A stretch of 32,993 bases of DNA from Candidatus Rariloculus versatilis (GCA_028278665.1 JAQAJI010000039.1:1-32993); one strand, 5' to 3'; positions 10,350 to 19,445 are shown, counted from the first letter of the stretch. Notes: generated from the letters alone by a model not told the origin. Translations and numbers: made by a program.

Positions 10350-11394
10350 AGCCACCGCAGCCGAACATGTGCTCGATGTCGTGCTCGCGCCCGACGATCA
10401 CGAGCGCATGGCGAATCTGTGCGGACAGTTCGACGAGCACATCCGGCAGATCGAGGACAGGCTCGGCCTGAGAATCCGCAGCCGAGGCAATCGCTTCGAG
10501 CTTGCCGGCAGCGAGGCGGCGACGAACCAGGGCGCAACGGTACTCAAGGCGCTGTTCGCCGCCACGGGCACCGAACAGCTCGACCCGGAACGCGTGCACC
10601 TGACCATCGTCGAACACGCGCACCCGGACAACGCCCTTGCGGATGGCGTCGGGATGCCGGACGCGACTGAGGATGCCGTGCGGCTGCGAGGCCGTGGCGA
10701 CTCCGGGGCGGACAAGCTCGTGCTGCACGCCAGGCGCCGCGATGTGCGGCCCCGCGGACCCAACCAGATCGCCTATGTCAGGGCGCTGCGCGAACGCGAT
10801 CTGACCTTCGGGATCGGTCCGGCCGGGACGGGCAAGACCTATCTCGCCGTGGCGGCGGCCGTGGAGGCTCTTGGCGCGGATGCGGTCCGGAGGATCGTGC
10901 TCGTACGGCCGGCCGTCGAGGCGGGCGAGCGGCTCGGATTCCTGCCCGGCGACATGGCGCAGAAAATCGATCCCTACCTGCGGCCCATGTACGACGCGCT
11001 TTATGAAATGATGGGCTTCGAGCGCGTCGGCAAGCTCATCGATCGCCATGTGATCGAAGTCGCACCCCTGGCGTTCATGCGCGGGCGCACGCTCAACGAG
11101 TCTTTCGTCATTCTCGACGAAGCGCAGAACACCACGCCCGAGCAGATGAAGATGTTCCTGACGCGCATCGGATTCGGTTCGCGCGCTGTCGTGACGGGCG
11201 ACGTGACGCAGACCGACCTGCCGCCGGGCAAGCTGTCGGGCCTCAATCACGCAAGCCGCGTGCTCGGCGACGTCGCGGGAGTGACGTTCATCAATTTCGG
11301 CCCGCAGGACGTCGTGCGCCACCCGCTCGTGCAGCGGATCGTTGCGGCCTATGCCGATGACGATGCGAAGCGGCGCGACGGGGAACCGCGGTGA
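10342..11394 (+). CDS. phoH: PhoH-like P-loop ATPase (YbeZ)
   Basis: A 350-residue PhoH-family protein. Members are predicted RNA-associated ATPases coupled genetically to the endoribonuclease YbeY. The N-terminal 100 residues form the region typical of YbeZ; the P-loop GPAGTGKT is at residues 159-166 and Walker B FVILDEAQ at about 255-262, followed by [20 protein letters not shown]. The start is TTG 10342, inside the miaB 3' end, and begins like homologues. The last 25 codons (from [13 protein letters not shown]) are repeated in degenerate form just after the stop codon, through an 86-bp tandem duplication. The stop TGA overlaps a GTG (GTGA) that opens the following 29-codon ORF. Confidence 0.94.
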   Translation: MPEATAAEHVLDVVLAPDDHERMANLCGQFDEHIRQIEDRLGLRIRSRGNRFELAGSEAATNQGATVLKALFAATGTEQLDPERVHLTIVEHAHPDNALADGVGMPDATEDAVRLRGRGDSGADKLVLHARRRDVRPRGPNQIAYVRALRERDLTFGIGPAGTGKTYLAVAAAVEALGADAVRRIVLVRPAVEAGERLGFLPGDMAQKIDPYLRPMYDALYEMMGFERVGKLIDRHVIEVAPLAFMRGRTLNESFVILDEAQNTTPEQMKMFLTRIGFGSRAVVTGDVTQTDLPPGKLSGLNHASRVLGDVAGVTFINFGPQDVVRHPLVQRIVAAYADDDAKRRDGEPR

Positions 11395-11488
11395 GCGGCG
11401 AGCGCCACCCGCTCGTGCAGCGAGTCGTGGCGGCTCACGCCGTCGAGGAAGAGAATCCGTGCAACGGGGAACTGCAATGACCGGCGAG
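11317..11488 (+). repeat. 86-bp tandem duplication across the phoH stop / ybeY start junction
   Basis: Copy 1 (11317-11402) and copy 2 (11403-11488) align without gaps; I count 67 of 86 identical positions (about 78 %). Each copy starts CGCCACCCGC, contains a stop/start overlap (GTGA in copy 1, ATGA in copy 2) and ends CGGCGAG. Copy 1 holds the functional end of phoH; copy 2 holds the functional start of ybeY. The divergence shows that the duplication is old. Confidence 0.9.
11391..11480 (+). CDS. Duplication-born 29-residue ORF between phoH and ybeY
   Basis: GTG 11391 (overlapping the phoH stop as GTGA) opens a 29-codon frame that ends at TGA 11478-11480, which in turn overlaps the ybeY ATG (ATGA). 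The first codons (MSGER) mirror the YbeY N-terminus (MTGER); the rest (HPLVQRVVAAHA...) is a diverged copy of the PhoH C-terminus. It is therefore a chimera created by the 86-bp tandem duplication. It preserves stop/start coupling from phoH to ybeY. A product with its own function is unlikely; a role as a translational relay is plausible but inferred. Confidence 0.4.
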   Translation: MSGERHPLVQRVVAAHAVEEENPCNGELQ

Positions 11489-11950
11489 CGCCTGTCAATC
11501 GTGATTCAGGATGCCTGCCCGTCAGAATCCAGGCCGCCGGCGGACCGTCTGCGCGCCTGGGTCGGCTCGGCGCTGAACGGCGACGTGCGTGGCGAGCTGA
11601 CCTTGCGGATCGTGGCCGAGGCCGAATCGGCAGAGCTCAATTCGCGTTACCGGGGGGCACAGGGACCGACCAACGTGCTCGCCTTTCCGGCGCAGTCGGA
11701 CTTGCCGAGCGCAGGCGACGAACTGCCGCCGCTCGGCGATCTCGTTGTCTGCGCGCCGGTCGTTGCACGCGAAGCGGCGAGCCAGGGCAAGACGACCGAG
11801 GCACACTGGGCACATATCGTCATCCACGGCGCGTTGCATCTGATCGGCTACGACCACGACTCCGACCCGCAGGCCGAGCGCATGGAAGATCGGGAGCGCG
11901 CGCTGCTCGACGGTTTCGGCGTGCCCGATCCCTGGCGTGAGCGCCCGTGA
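11477..11950 (+). CDS. ybeY: Endoribonuclease YbeY (rRNA maturation)
   Basis: A 157-residue single-domain zinc protein needed for 16S rRNA 3'-end processing and ribosome quality control. The metal signature H-x3-H-x5-H is intact: HGALHLIGYDH with His117, His121 and His127. The LNSRYRG and TNVLAFP blocks precede it, as in the family. The start ATG 11477 lies in an ATGA overlap with the micro-ORF, inside copy 2 of the tandem repeat, so its translation is probably coupled to upstream reading. corC follows after 124 bp, an unusually wide gap for this cluster. Confidence 0.95.
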   Translation: MTGERLSIVIQDACPSESRPPADRLRAWVGSALNGDVRGELTLRIVAEAESAELNSRYRGAQGPTNVLAFPAQSDLPSAGDELPPLGDLVVCAPVVAREAASQGKTTEAHWAHIVIHGALHLIGYDHDSDPQAERMEDRERALLDGFGVPDPWRERP

Positions 11951-12033
11951 CCGCGTTCGCCTGCCGCGGCGGTAGCCGTCCCGGTATCGTTGAGTCCCGC
12001 GTCGGCCGCGAGGCTCCCGCGGCGCGTACCTAG

Positions 12034-12059
12034 TTGCAACGGCTGATGCGCCGCTGCAA
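12034..12059 (+). promoter_or_regulatory. Strong hairpin just upstream of corC
   Basis: TTGCAACGGC (12034-12043), a 6-nt loop, then GCCGCTGCAA (12050-12059): ten positions with nine Watson-Crick pairs and one A/C mismatch. It ends 15 nt before the corC ATG and has no T tract after it, so it is more likely a 5'-leader structure or an operator than a terminator. A second GCCGCG-N7-CGCGGC stem lies about 10 nt upstream. Confidence 0.35.
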
Positions 12060-12074
12060 GATACGATCATCCTC

Positions 12075-12935
12075 ATGCCCGACGAACCTCCCTCCAGTCC
12101 CCAACCGACGAACCGCCGGGGGTGGTGGGCGCGCCTCTTCCACGGGCGCGGCCACGAAGCCGCGGACAGGCGCGAAATCATCGACTTTCTGACGGAGTGC
12201 CGGACCAGCAACCGGCTCGCCGGCGACGAATTCGCGATGCTGCAGGGCGTGCTCGACGTCTCCGAGACGCACGTGCGAGAGATCATGGTGCCACGCTCGC
12301 ACATGGTCGTGCTGCCGCAGGACGGAAGCCTCGATACGCTGCTCCAGATCATCATCGATTCCGGACACTCGCGTTTTCCTGTCATCGGCGAGGACCGTGA
12401 CGAGGTCGTCGGCATTCTGCTCGCGAAGGATCTGCTCAGGCACGTCGGCGACTCCAACCGAAGCTTCGAGATCCGGAGCCTCCTGCGGTCCGCCATATAC
12501 ATCCCGGAGAGCAAGCGCCTCAACACGCTGCTTGCCGAGTTCAGGGCGAGCCACAACCACATGGCGATCGTAGTGGACGAATACGGCGGCGTGTCCGGGC
12601 TCGCGACGATCGAAGATGTCCTCGAACAGATCGTCGGCAATATCGACGACGAGCACGACCCGGAGGAAGCCGAGTACATCGAGCCCCAGGACGACGGCCG
12701 GCATGTCGTGCGCGCCCTGACACGCATCGATGACTTCAACGAATACTTCCGTGTCGAGCTTGGCGACGAGGAATACGAGACGGTCGGCGGCCTCGTCATG
12801 CACGAGCTTGGACGGCTGCCGCGGCGCGGCGAACATCTCGAGTATGGCGGTTTCCGCTTCCGGATCTTGCGCGGCGACCGGCGGAGAATCGACAGCATCG
12901 AGGTCATGCGGCTCGAGTCGCTGAGCGGGGACTAG
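12075..12935 (+). CDS. corC: CorC/HlyC family CBS-domain transporter-associated protein (YbeX)
   Basis: A 286-residue soluble protein with a tandem CBS pair (about residues 70-190: REIMVPRSHMVVL, GHSRFPVIGED, VGILLAKDLL, HMAIVVDEYGGVSGLATIEDVLEQIVG) and a C-terminal CorC_HlyC domain (about 205-285: ALTRIDDFNEYF, YETVGGLVMHELGRLPRRGE). The first 25 residues are polar and Pro/Arg-rich. It lacks the DUF21 membrane domain, as in E. coli YbeX, linked to Mg/Co efflux and more recently to ribosome metabolism. It lies between ybeY and lnt, 13 bp before lnt, so the last two genes are very likely co-transcribed. Confidence 0.93.
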   Translation: MPDEPPSSPQPTNRRGWWARLFHGRGHEAADRREIIDFLTECRTSNRLAGDEFAMLQGVLDVSETHVREIMVPRSHMVVLPQDGSLDTLLQIIIDSGHSRFPVIGEDRDEVVGILLAKDLLRHVGDSNRSFEIRSLLRSAIYIPESKRLNTLLAEFRASHNHMAIVVDEYGGVSGLATIEDVLEQIVGNIDDEHDPEEAEYIEPQDDGRHVVRALTRIDDFNEYFRVELGDEEYETVGGLVMHELGRLPRRGEHLEYGGFRFRILRGDRRRIDSIEVMRLESLSGD

Positions 12936-12948
12936 TTCACTGGAGCGT

Positions 12949-14448
12949 GTGGTGCAGACGGTTTCCCGCATCCGGCTTCTCGCAAGCATTGCCGCGGGCG
13001 CCGTGCTGCCGCTCGCCTTTGCACCGTTCGGCCAATTCTGGGTCGCGCCGTTGTCCTACGGCATCCTGCTGTACCTGTGGGGCGGCGCCTCGCCGCGCGG
13101 CGCGTTCGCACTCGGCTTCGCTTACGGCGTGGCAGGTTTCCTCGCCGGCACCTACTGGACCTACATCAGCGTCCACGACTTCGGGGAGGCGCCGATGGCG
13201 CTCGCCATTGCCCTTGCGGGCGGCCTCGTCGTTGTGCTGGCACTGTTCGTCGCCTTGGCGGGCTGGGCAGCGGCACGCTGGTTTCGAACGACCGGCCCGG
13301 TCGCCTGGTTCGGCGTATTGCCGGCGCTTTTCGTGCTCACGGAATGGTTGCGCGGCTGGATTTTTACCGGCTTCGGCTGGCTTTCGGCCGGGTACAGCCA
13401 GACCGATTCGTGGCTCATGGCTCTGGCCCCCATTTTCGGCCTGAACGGCATGAGCTGGGCCGTCATGCTGAGTGCCGGGGCGCTAGTCGCCCTGGTTGTC
13501 GGAACTTCGCGGATGCGCGTGCGGGCGCTCGTGGCGCTCACCGTGCTATGGGGCGCCGCCTGGGCGGTCTCGGACATGCGCTGGACGGCGCCGACGGGGC
13601 GCGTGATCAGTGTCGCGCTCGTCCAGGGCGCGGTACCCCAGGATTTGAAGTGGCGTCCCGAGCAACTGCGCCCGACGATCGAACTTTACCGCCGCCTCAC
13701 GCTCGAGACGGGCCAAAGCGAACTGATCGTCTGGCCCGAGGCCGCGATTCCGGCCCTGCACGAACAGGTGTCCGGGGAACTCGATCTGATCGGCGGCGAG
13801 GTCGAGCAACTCGGCGCGGCCGTCATGTTCGGCATCCTGCGGCGCGACCCGGCGACGGATACTTTTCAGAACACGCTCATGACGTTGACGGATCCGCCGT
13901 CGGTCTACGTCAAGCGGCATCTCGTGCCGTTCGGCGAGTACTTTCCGGTACCGGGCTTCGTGCGCAACTGGATGCGGCTGATGAGCCTGCCCTATGTCGA
14001 TGCGGAGCCCGGCGACGCCAGGCAACCGCCGATCGAGCTCATCGGCGAGAAGATCGCCGTCACGATCTGCTATGAAGACGTGTTCGGCGCGGAGCAACTG
14101 CACTACCTGCCCGAGGCCACGTTACTCGTAAATGTCAGCAACGACGCGTGGTTTGGCGATTCGATCGCGCCGCATCAGCATCTGCAGATCGCGCGTCTCA
14201 GGGCGGCGGAGGCGGGCCGCTATCTGCTGCGTTCGACGAACACGGGCATCACGGCGCTCATCGATCCGCGCGGCCTGGTCGCAGACCGGTTGCCCCAGTT
14301 CGAGCCGGGCGTGCTCGCCGATGCGGTGCAGCCCTTCACGGGCGCGACGCCGTACGCGCGCTGGGGCAACTATCCTGTCGTGCTCGGCGCGATACTGACG
14401 CTGTTCGCGATCTGGTTCCGGGTGATTCGAAAGAGCGCCGAGCCGTAA
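12949..14448 (+). CDS. lnt: Apolipoprotein N-acyltransferase
   Basis: Inner-membrane enzyme that adds the third acyl chain to the N-terminal Cys of lipoproteins. The 499-residue protein has about six hydrophobic N-terminal helices (residues 8-200), a periplasmic nitrilase-fold domain (about 215-470) and a final helix near the C-terminus. The Glu-Lys-Cys triad is visible: Glu264 (WPEAAIP), Lys322 (VKRHLVPFGEYFP) and Cys374 (ICYEDVF). SNDAWFGDS and the STNTGITALI segment are conserved. There are two successive GTG codons at the start (12949 and 12952); GGAG at 12942-12945 favours the second, a difference of one residue. It is convergent with leuS. Confidence 0.95.
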   Translation: MVQTVSRIRLLASIAAGAVLPLAFAPFGQFWVAPLSYGILLYLWGGASPRGAFALGFAYGVAGFLAGTYWTYISVHDFGEAPMALAIALAGGLVVVLALFVALAGWAAARWFRTTGPVAWFGVLPALFVLTEWLRGWIFTGFGWLSAGYSQTDSWLMALAPIFGLNGMSWAVMLSAGALVALVVGTSRMRVRALVALTVLWGAAWAVSDMRWTAPTGRVISVALVQGAVPQDLKWRPEQLRPTIELYRRLTLETGQSELIVWPEAAIPALHEQVSGELDLIGGEVEQLGAAVMFGILRRDPATDTFQNTLMTLTDPPSVYVKRHLVPFGEYFPVPGFVRNWMRLMSLPYVDAEPGDARQPPIELIGEKIAVTICYEDVFGAEQLHYLPEATLLVNVSNDAWFGDSIAPHQHLQIARLRAAEAGRYLLRSTNTGITALIDPRGLVADRLPQFEPGVLADAVQPFTGATPYARWGNYPVVLGAILTLFAIWFRVIRKSAEP

Positions 14449-14590
14449 GGCCGTCGAACGCGATCGTCGGGGTGTCGTGGAGTAGCAACTCGCTGCAACG
14501 ATCGTAAAGCTCTCGCGCGCGGGCGCCGGATGAACATGCAGCGGACGACGTGTGCTCGCCCCAAGCGAAGCATTCGCGCAGGCGCCGGCC

Positions 14591-17206
14591 TCAGTTGGCG
14601 ACGACGAAGTTCACGATCCGCCCGGGCACGTAGATTTCGCGTCTGATCGCCTTGCCCTCGAGGAAGCGGCGTACGTTTTGTGCGTCGCGAGCCAGTTCCA
14701 GTACGTGGTCCTTGCCGGCATCGGCCGGAATCTCGACGTTGCCGCGCGCCTTGCCGTTGACCTGCACGGCGATCGTGAGCGTCTCGTCCACGAGCAGCTT
14801 CGGGTCGGCTTCGGGCCAGGGCTCGTAGGCCAGCGTCTCCTCGTGACCGAGCCGCTGCCAGAGTTCCTCGGCGATGTGCGGGGCGAGCGGCGCGAGCAGC
14901 AGCAAGAACTGTTCGGCAATCCCGACCGGCAGTGTCTGCCACTTGTTCGCTGCATTGGTGAATTCCATGAGCGCGGCGACCGCCGTGTTCAGGCGCAGTG
15001 CTTCGATGTCGTCGGTGATCCTGGCGATCGTCCGGTGCAGGAGCCGAGCCTGTTCGGGCGATGGCTCGGCGCGGGTGACCGTGGCCTTGAGGCCATCGCC
15101 GCTCGAATCGACGAGCAGCCGCCAGACCCGGTTCAAAAAGCGGTAAGGGCCCTCGACACCACTCGTACGCCACGGCTTCGCCTGTTCCAGCGGACCCAAA
15201 AACATCTCGAAGAGCCGGAACGCGTCGGCGCCGAAACGCTCGATGATCCCGTCGGGGTTGACGACGTTGCCGCGACTCTTGCTCATCTTCTGGGCGCGCG
15301 CATCGACGGCGATCGACGGGTCTGCGGCAAGCACGAAGTGCTCTGCAGACTTGACGACGTCATTTTCAGCGACACGTTCGCTCGCAAGGTCCGCGCCCGT
15401 GCCGCTGTGCTGGCCGCCGCGGACCCGGTCGGCCGAGACCGCTTCGCCCGCGTCGTTGACGTACTTCGTGTACTCGAGTTCACCGAGGATCATTCCCTGG
15501 TGTACGAGCTTCGTGAACGGTTCCGGTGTCGACACAAGCCCCGAGTCGTACAGGGCCTTGTGCCAGAAGCGCGCGTAGAGCAGGTGCAGCACGGCGTGTT
15601 CCTGACCGCCGACGTAAAGATCCACCGGCATCCAGTAGCGTTCGAGTTCCGGGTCCACCAGCCGTTCCGGGTTGTCGGGGTCAATGTAGCGAAGGTAGTA
15701 CCAGCACGAGCCCGCCCATTGCGGCATGACGTTCGTCTCGCGCCGGGCGGGCCTGCCGTCGATGGGACTTTCGGTATCGAGCCAGTCCGCGGCCGCGGCC
15801 AGCGGCCCCTCGACCGAACCGCTCGGCTTGTAACTCTCCAGTTCCGGCAGCGTCAGGGGCAGTGCGTCGTCGGGCAGAACCTCCGGCTCGTCGTCCACGA
15901 AGACGATCGGAAACGGCTCGCCCCAGTAGCGCTGCCTCGAGAAGAGCCAGTCGCGCAGCTTGTAGTTCGTGTGGCGCCGACCTTTCCCTTCGGCCTCGAG
16001 CCAGTCGATCATGCGCTGCTTTGCGGCTTCGACGTGCAGGCCGTTGAGGAATCCACTGTTGATCGCGACGCCGTCGCCGAGCCAGGCATCGCCGTCGAAG
16101 TCGGGCGGCGGCTGGACGGTGCGGACGATCGGCAGCCCGAACTGGCTTGCGAACTCCCAGTCACGCGTATCCTGAGCCGGCACGGCCATGATCGCCCCCG
16201 TGCCGTAGCTTGCGAGCACGTAGTCCGCGACCCAGATCGGAATCGGGTTGCGGGTGCCCGGGTTGATCGCGTAGGCGCCCGTGAATACCCCGGTCTTCTC
16301 CTTCTGCAGTTGCGCGCGTTCGAGGTCGCTGCGGCTCGCGGCCCGGTCCCGGTAGCGGCTCACCGCGCCGCGATTGTCGTCGGTTGTCAGTCGGTCAACG
16401 AGCTCGTGCTCGGGAGCCAGCACCATGTAGGTCGCCCCGAACAGCGTGTCCTGTCTTGTCGTGAACACGCGGATTTCCGTGCCGGGCGCGTCGGCGACCG
16501 CGAAGACGATCTCGGCTCCGTCGCTGCGCCCGATCCAGTTGCGCTGCATCTGCTTCGTGCTGTCGGGCCAGTCGAGTTCGTCAAGGCCTGCCAGCAGCGC
16601 GTCTGCATACTCCGTGATCCTGAGCACCCACTGACGCAGCGGACGGCGCACGCAATCGTATCCGCCAATGTCGGACTTGCCGTCGATGACCTCCTCGTTG
16701 GCAAGTGTCGTGCCGAGTTCCGGGCACCACCAGACGGGCTGTTCGTCGCGGTAGGCGAGCCCCCGGTCGAACAGTTGCTTGAAGATCCACTGCGTCCAGC
16801 GGTAATAGGCCGGGTCCGTGGTATTGACCTCGCGGTCCCAGTCGTAGGAGAAACCCAGCGCCTTGAGCTGGTCGCGGTAGCGAGCGACATTTTTTTCGGT
16901 GGCCACCCGAGGGTGGATTCCGGTCCTGATGGCATATTGCTCGGTGGGCAGGCCGAAGGCATCCCAGCCGATCGGGTGCAGCACGTTGAAACCGCGCATG
17001 CGCTTGTAGCGCGCGACGATGTCGGAGGCCGTGTAGCCCAGGGGGTGACCCACATGCAGTCCCTGTCCGCTCGGATAGGGAAACATGTCGAGAATGTAGT
17101 ACTTCGGGCGCGAGGTATCGGGCCGGGCCGGCGTCCGGAACGTCCCGTTCCGTGCCCAGTAGTCCTGCCACTTGGCTTCAAGCTCCCTGAATGGGTAGCC
17201 TGCCAT
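14591..17206 (-). CDS. leuS: Leucyl-tRNA synthetase
   Basis: Class Ia synthetase that charges tRNA-Leu, with a proofreading (CP1) domain. The 871 residues match the bacterial form. It shows HVGH (residues 51-54, after [10 protein letters not shown]), the tRNA/adenylate region [14 protein letters not shown], editing motifs TTRQDT and [12 protein letters not shown], the [14 protein letters not shown] block, and KMSKS at residues 640-644. AAGGA lies 6 nt before the ATG. Two editing-site positions differ from E. coli (TTRPDT to TTRQDT; GHD to AQD), but the key Thr and Asp residues are kept. Its minus-strand orientation is odd: in many gammaproteobacteria leuS runs in the same direction between lnt and lptE. 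Confidence 0.97.
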   Translation of the reverse strand: MAGYPFRELEAKWQDYWARNGTFRTPARPDTSRPKYYILDMFPYPSGQGLHVGHPLGYTASDIVARYKRMRGFNVLHPIGWDAFGLPTEQYAIRTGIHPRVATEKNVARYRDQLKALGFSYDWDREVNTTDPAYYRWTQWIFKQLFDRGLAYRDEQPVWWCPELGTTLANEEVIDGKSDIGGYDCVRRPLRQWVLRITEYADALLAGLDELDWPDSTKQMQRNWIGRSDGAEIVFAVADAPGTEIRVFTTRQDTLFGATYMVLAPEHELVDRLTTDDNRGAVSRYRDRAASRSDLERAQLQKEKTGVFTGAYAINPGTRNPIPIWVADYVLASYGTGAIMAVPAQDTRDWEFASQFGLPIVRTVQPPPDFDGDAWLGDGVAINSGFLNGLHVEAAKQRMIDWLEAEGKGRRHTNYKLRDWLFSRQRYWGEPFPIVFVDDEPEVLPDDALPLTLPELESYKPSGSVEGPLAAAADWLDTESPIDGRPARRETNVMPQWAGSCWYYLRYIDPDNPERLVDPELERYWMPVDLYVGGQEHAVLHLLYARFWHKALYDSGLVSTPEPFTKLVHQGMILGELEYTKYVNDAGEAVSADRVRGGQHSGTGADLASERVAENDVVKSAEHFVLAADPSIAVDARAQKMSKSRGNVVNPDGIIERFGADAFRLFEMFLGPLEQAKPWRTSGVEGPYRFLNRVWRLLVDSSGDGLKATVTRAEPSPEQARLLHRTIARITDDIEALRLNTAVAALMEFTNAANKWQTLPVGIAEQFLLLLAPLAPHIAEELWQRLGHEETLAYEPWPEADPKLLVDETLTIAVQVNGKARGNVEIPADAGKDHVLELARDAQNVRRFLEGKAIRREIYVPGRIVNFVVAN

Positions 17207-17309
17207 ACGTCATCCTTGCCTGCCCGCGCGAGCGCCGGCTTGTCAAACTCGGGCGAATGCTCAATGCTTGGCGAGGGTGTTGTCAACGGTTCCGAGGTGG
17301 AGGACGGCA

Positions 17310-17852
17310 ATGAATCGATCGGTTGGCGGAAGTCGCTCCGGGGTCGGAACGCGCGTGGCGTTCTCGCTGGCACTCGGCATCGCCGCGGCCGGAGCCGCCG
17401 GCTGCGGTTTCCAACTCGAGGGCTCCGGCGCGTTGCCGTCGGCCATGGCGCAGACCTATGTCGACGCGGTGCGGCCGAGCTCTCAGTTCCTCGGTAGTCT
17501 GCGGGAAGTGTTGCGACGGCGCGGGCTCGAGGTCGTGCGCGAGCCCGGAGAGGCGACCGCGACGCTTGAAATCATCGAGGACAGCAGCGGTCAGCGCGTG
17601 CTGTCGGTGTCGGCCAGGAACATACCGCGCGAGTACGAAATCTTCTATGCGGTCACGTTTACCCTGCGGGTCGGCTCCGAAGCGCTCCTGGAGTCCGAAT
17701 CGCTTGTAATGACGCGCGGTTACACCTATGACGAGACCCAGGTCCTCGGCAAGAGCCGCGAGGAGAACACGCTGCGCGAGGCGCTGGCCAACGACCTTGC
17801 GTTGCAGGTCGTACGCCGCATCGAGGCACTGAGCGCTCGCGCGTCGCTGTAG
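17310..17852 (+). CDS. lptE: LPS-assembly lipoprotein LptE
   Basis: Outer-membrane lipoprotein that plugs the LptD barrel in lipopolysaccharide export. From ATG 17310 (GGAGGA 5 nt upstream) it is 180 residues. A hydrophobic signal segment leads to the lipobox-like AAGC, with the lipidated Cys at residue 32, followed by the typical CGFQLEGSG. The body follows the family pattern (SLREVLRRRGLEVV, ATLEIIED, REYEIFYAVTFTLR, MTRGYTYDETQVLGK, ALANDLALQVVRRIEAL). An upstream start at 17268 would add 14 non-signal residues and is rejected. It diverges from leuS over about 100 bp, whereas leuS-lptE-holA is normally collinear. Confidence 0.92.
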   Translation: MNRSVGGSRSGVGTRVAFSLALGIAAAGAAGCGFQLEGSGALPSAMAQTYVDAVRPSSQFLGSLREVLRRRGLEVVREPGEATATLEIIEDSSGQRVLSVSARNIPREYEIFYAVTFTLRVGSEALLESESLVMTRGYTYDETQVLGKSREENTLREALANDLALQVVRRIEALSARASL

Positions 17853-18036
17853 TGTCTCGCGTTGGGCCGGCGCGGTGCGGCTACGAAACGGTCGCGACCC
17901 GTATCGATTGTCGCGATGCGAGTCGACGCTTCGCCCGGCCGTTGGCTTGCAGGCAACCGGATCCACTGGACAAGCTCGTAATGCGCGCCCTCCCGGTCCC
18001 GAAGTTTCGATGCCCGATGCCCGTGAGTGTCGGTGA

Positions 18037-18784
18037 ATGCCATTGACCGAGGTACAGATTCACGGCGCCCTGGTCTGGACGGTCATCGCGTTCGCGATCG
18101 CCACCTTCATTTACCTGTTCCGCGTCACTGCACCGTACGGCCGCCACTACAGCGGCAGCGGTTGGGGGCCGAACGTCGACAACAGGCTCGGCTGGGTCAT
18201 CATGGAACTGCCGACAACAGCGGTGTTTGCGGCGATCCATTTCGCGGGCGAGGCGGCCTGGACCACGGTACCGCTTGTATTTCTCGTCATGTGGCAAGGC
18301 CATTACCTGCACCGGACGTTCGTCTATCCGTTGCGCACGCGCACTGCCGGGCGCAGGATTCCGCTCATGGTCGTGGGCTCCGGAGTCGTCTTCAACTCGC
18401 TCAAAGCCATCGTAAACGGGCGAATACGGCGTCGAGTGGCTGCTCGACCCCCGGTTCCTGATCGGCGCCGCGATCTTCGTCTCGGGAATGGTGCTGAACA
18501 TCCGTTCGGACAACATTCTCTTGAGGCTCAGAAGGTCGAGCGGCGCCAGGTACTCGGTGCCGGAAGGCGGTGCATTCCATTATGTATCCTGCCCGAACTA
18601 CCTCGGCGAACTCATCGAATGGGCCGGTTGGGCGGTGGCCACCTGGTCGCCGGCCGGGCTCGCCTTTTTAATCTATACCGCAGCCAACCTGGCGCCCAGG
18701 GCGCGCAGCAACCACGCGTGGTACCGGGAGCGCTTCGCGGACTACCCGAAGCACCGCAAGGCGCTCATTCCCGGGGTTTTCTGA
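18037..18784 (+). pseudogene. Steroid 5-alpha-reductase-like membrane protein, frameshifted
   Basis: Two frames together make a 248-residue member of the steroid 5-alpha-reductase family (integral membrane, NADPH-dependent double-bond reductases; bacterial substrates mostly unknown). Part 1 from ATG 18037 has N-terminal hydrophobic helices, the GHYLHRTFVYPLRTR motif and ends at NSLKAIVNG. Part 2 continues in another frame: EYGVEWLLDPRF, GMVLNIRSDNILL, SCPNYLGELIEWAGWA, NLAPRARSNHAWYRERF and the terminal KALIPGVF at 18784. Removing one G from the GGG at 18418-18420 joins them (249 codons with stop). It may be a true +1 mutation or a sequence error. Untouched, part 1 reads on to 18792 as junk. 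The 184-bp gap after lptE shows no gene. Confidence 0.8.
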
Positions 18785-18899
18785 GCTGCTGACGTGGCCG
18801 AACGATCAACCGATTGGGCGGAGGTTGCCGACGATGAGCCTGATCCGGCTTTGGCGCCAACTGCCGGTGGGTCAACCAAGCGCCGCAGCCGAACGGTTC

Positions 18900-19373
18900 C
18901 TAGACGCGAGTCGGATTCGGCGCGTCGCCGTAGACTTCTTCGGGATCGAAGACCTTCTCTGTATCCGTGAACTCCAGAGTCACCGCGCGGCCGTCGCTGC
19001 CGGGTACCGGGACGCGGCGATAGAAGCATGAGCGGTACCCGACGTGGCAACTCGCGCCGCCGGCGACGTCGACCCTGAGCCAGACACAGTCCTGATCGTC
19101 GTCGACCAGCAGTTCCCGGACCTTCTGGACGAGGCCGCTCGTGGCGCCCTTGTGCCATAGCACCTGCCGGCTGCGGCTGAAGTAATGGGCTTCGCCGGTC
19201 TGGATCGTGCGTTCGAGCGCTTCGTCGTTCATGTAGCCGAGCATGAGCACTTCGCCCGAGTCGAAGTCGGTCGTCACGGCCGGAATCAGGCCGTCCGCAT
19301 CGAACTTCGGTGCGAGTTCCGTGCCTTCCTCGACTTGCTCTACGCTGACGCGCGCGCGGTATCTGCTCGACAT
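18900..19373 (-). CDS. hisI: Phosphoribosyl-AMP cyclohydrolase
   Basis: Third step of histidine synthesis: opens the purine ring of PR-AMP. The 157-residue protein is a free-standing HisI domain, not the HisIE fusion of E. coli. Motifs: [33 protein letters not shown], the metal-binding DDDQD segment, and [15 protein letters not shown] with the zinc cysteines. A C-terminal extension of about 30 residues follows, as in other stand-alone HisI proteins. It is isolated from other his genes here and transcribed against its neighbours. A TATAAT box on its strand lies at 19406-19411. Confidence 0.93.
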   Translation of the reverse strand: MSSRYRARVSVEQVEEGTELAPKFDADGLIPAVTTDFDSGEVLMLGYMNDEALERTIQTGEAHYFSRSRQVLWHKGATSGLVQKVRELLVDDDQDCVWLRVDVAGGASCHVGYRSCFYRRVPVPGSDGRAVTLEFTDTEKVFDPEEVYGDAPNPTRV

Positions 19374-19405
19374 GAGCCTTTGCTGTTTGCTGGTTCGAGC
19401 CCGTG

Positions 19406-19445
19406 ATTATAGGTCAGGTGCCGGTGCAGGCTCTGCGTTCGCAGA
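19406..19445 (-). promoter_or_regulatory. Candidate hisI promoter with palindrome at the -35 position
   Basis: Reading on the minus strand, a perfect TATAAT -10 box occupies 19411-19406, about 33 bp before the hisI ATG. No -35 consensus is found at 16-18 bp, but a perfect palindrome TCTGCG-TT-CGCAGA sits at 19432-19445, covering part of the -35 zone. This would suit a regulator-dependent promoter. The factor is unknown. Confidence 0.4.

Noticed and set aside
14552-17497. A 981-codon open frame on the plus strand opposite leuS
   Set aside because: Arg/Val/Asp-rich translation without family motifs; it mirrors leuS codon structure, as expected in GC-rich DNA.
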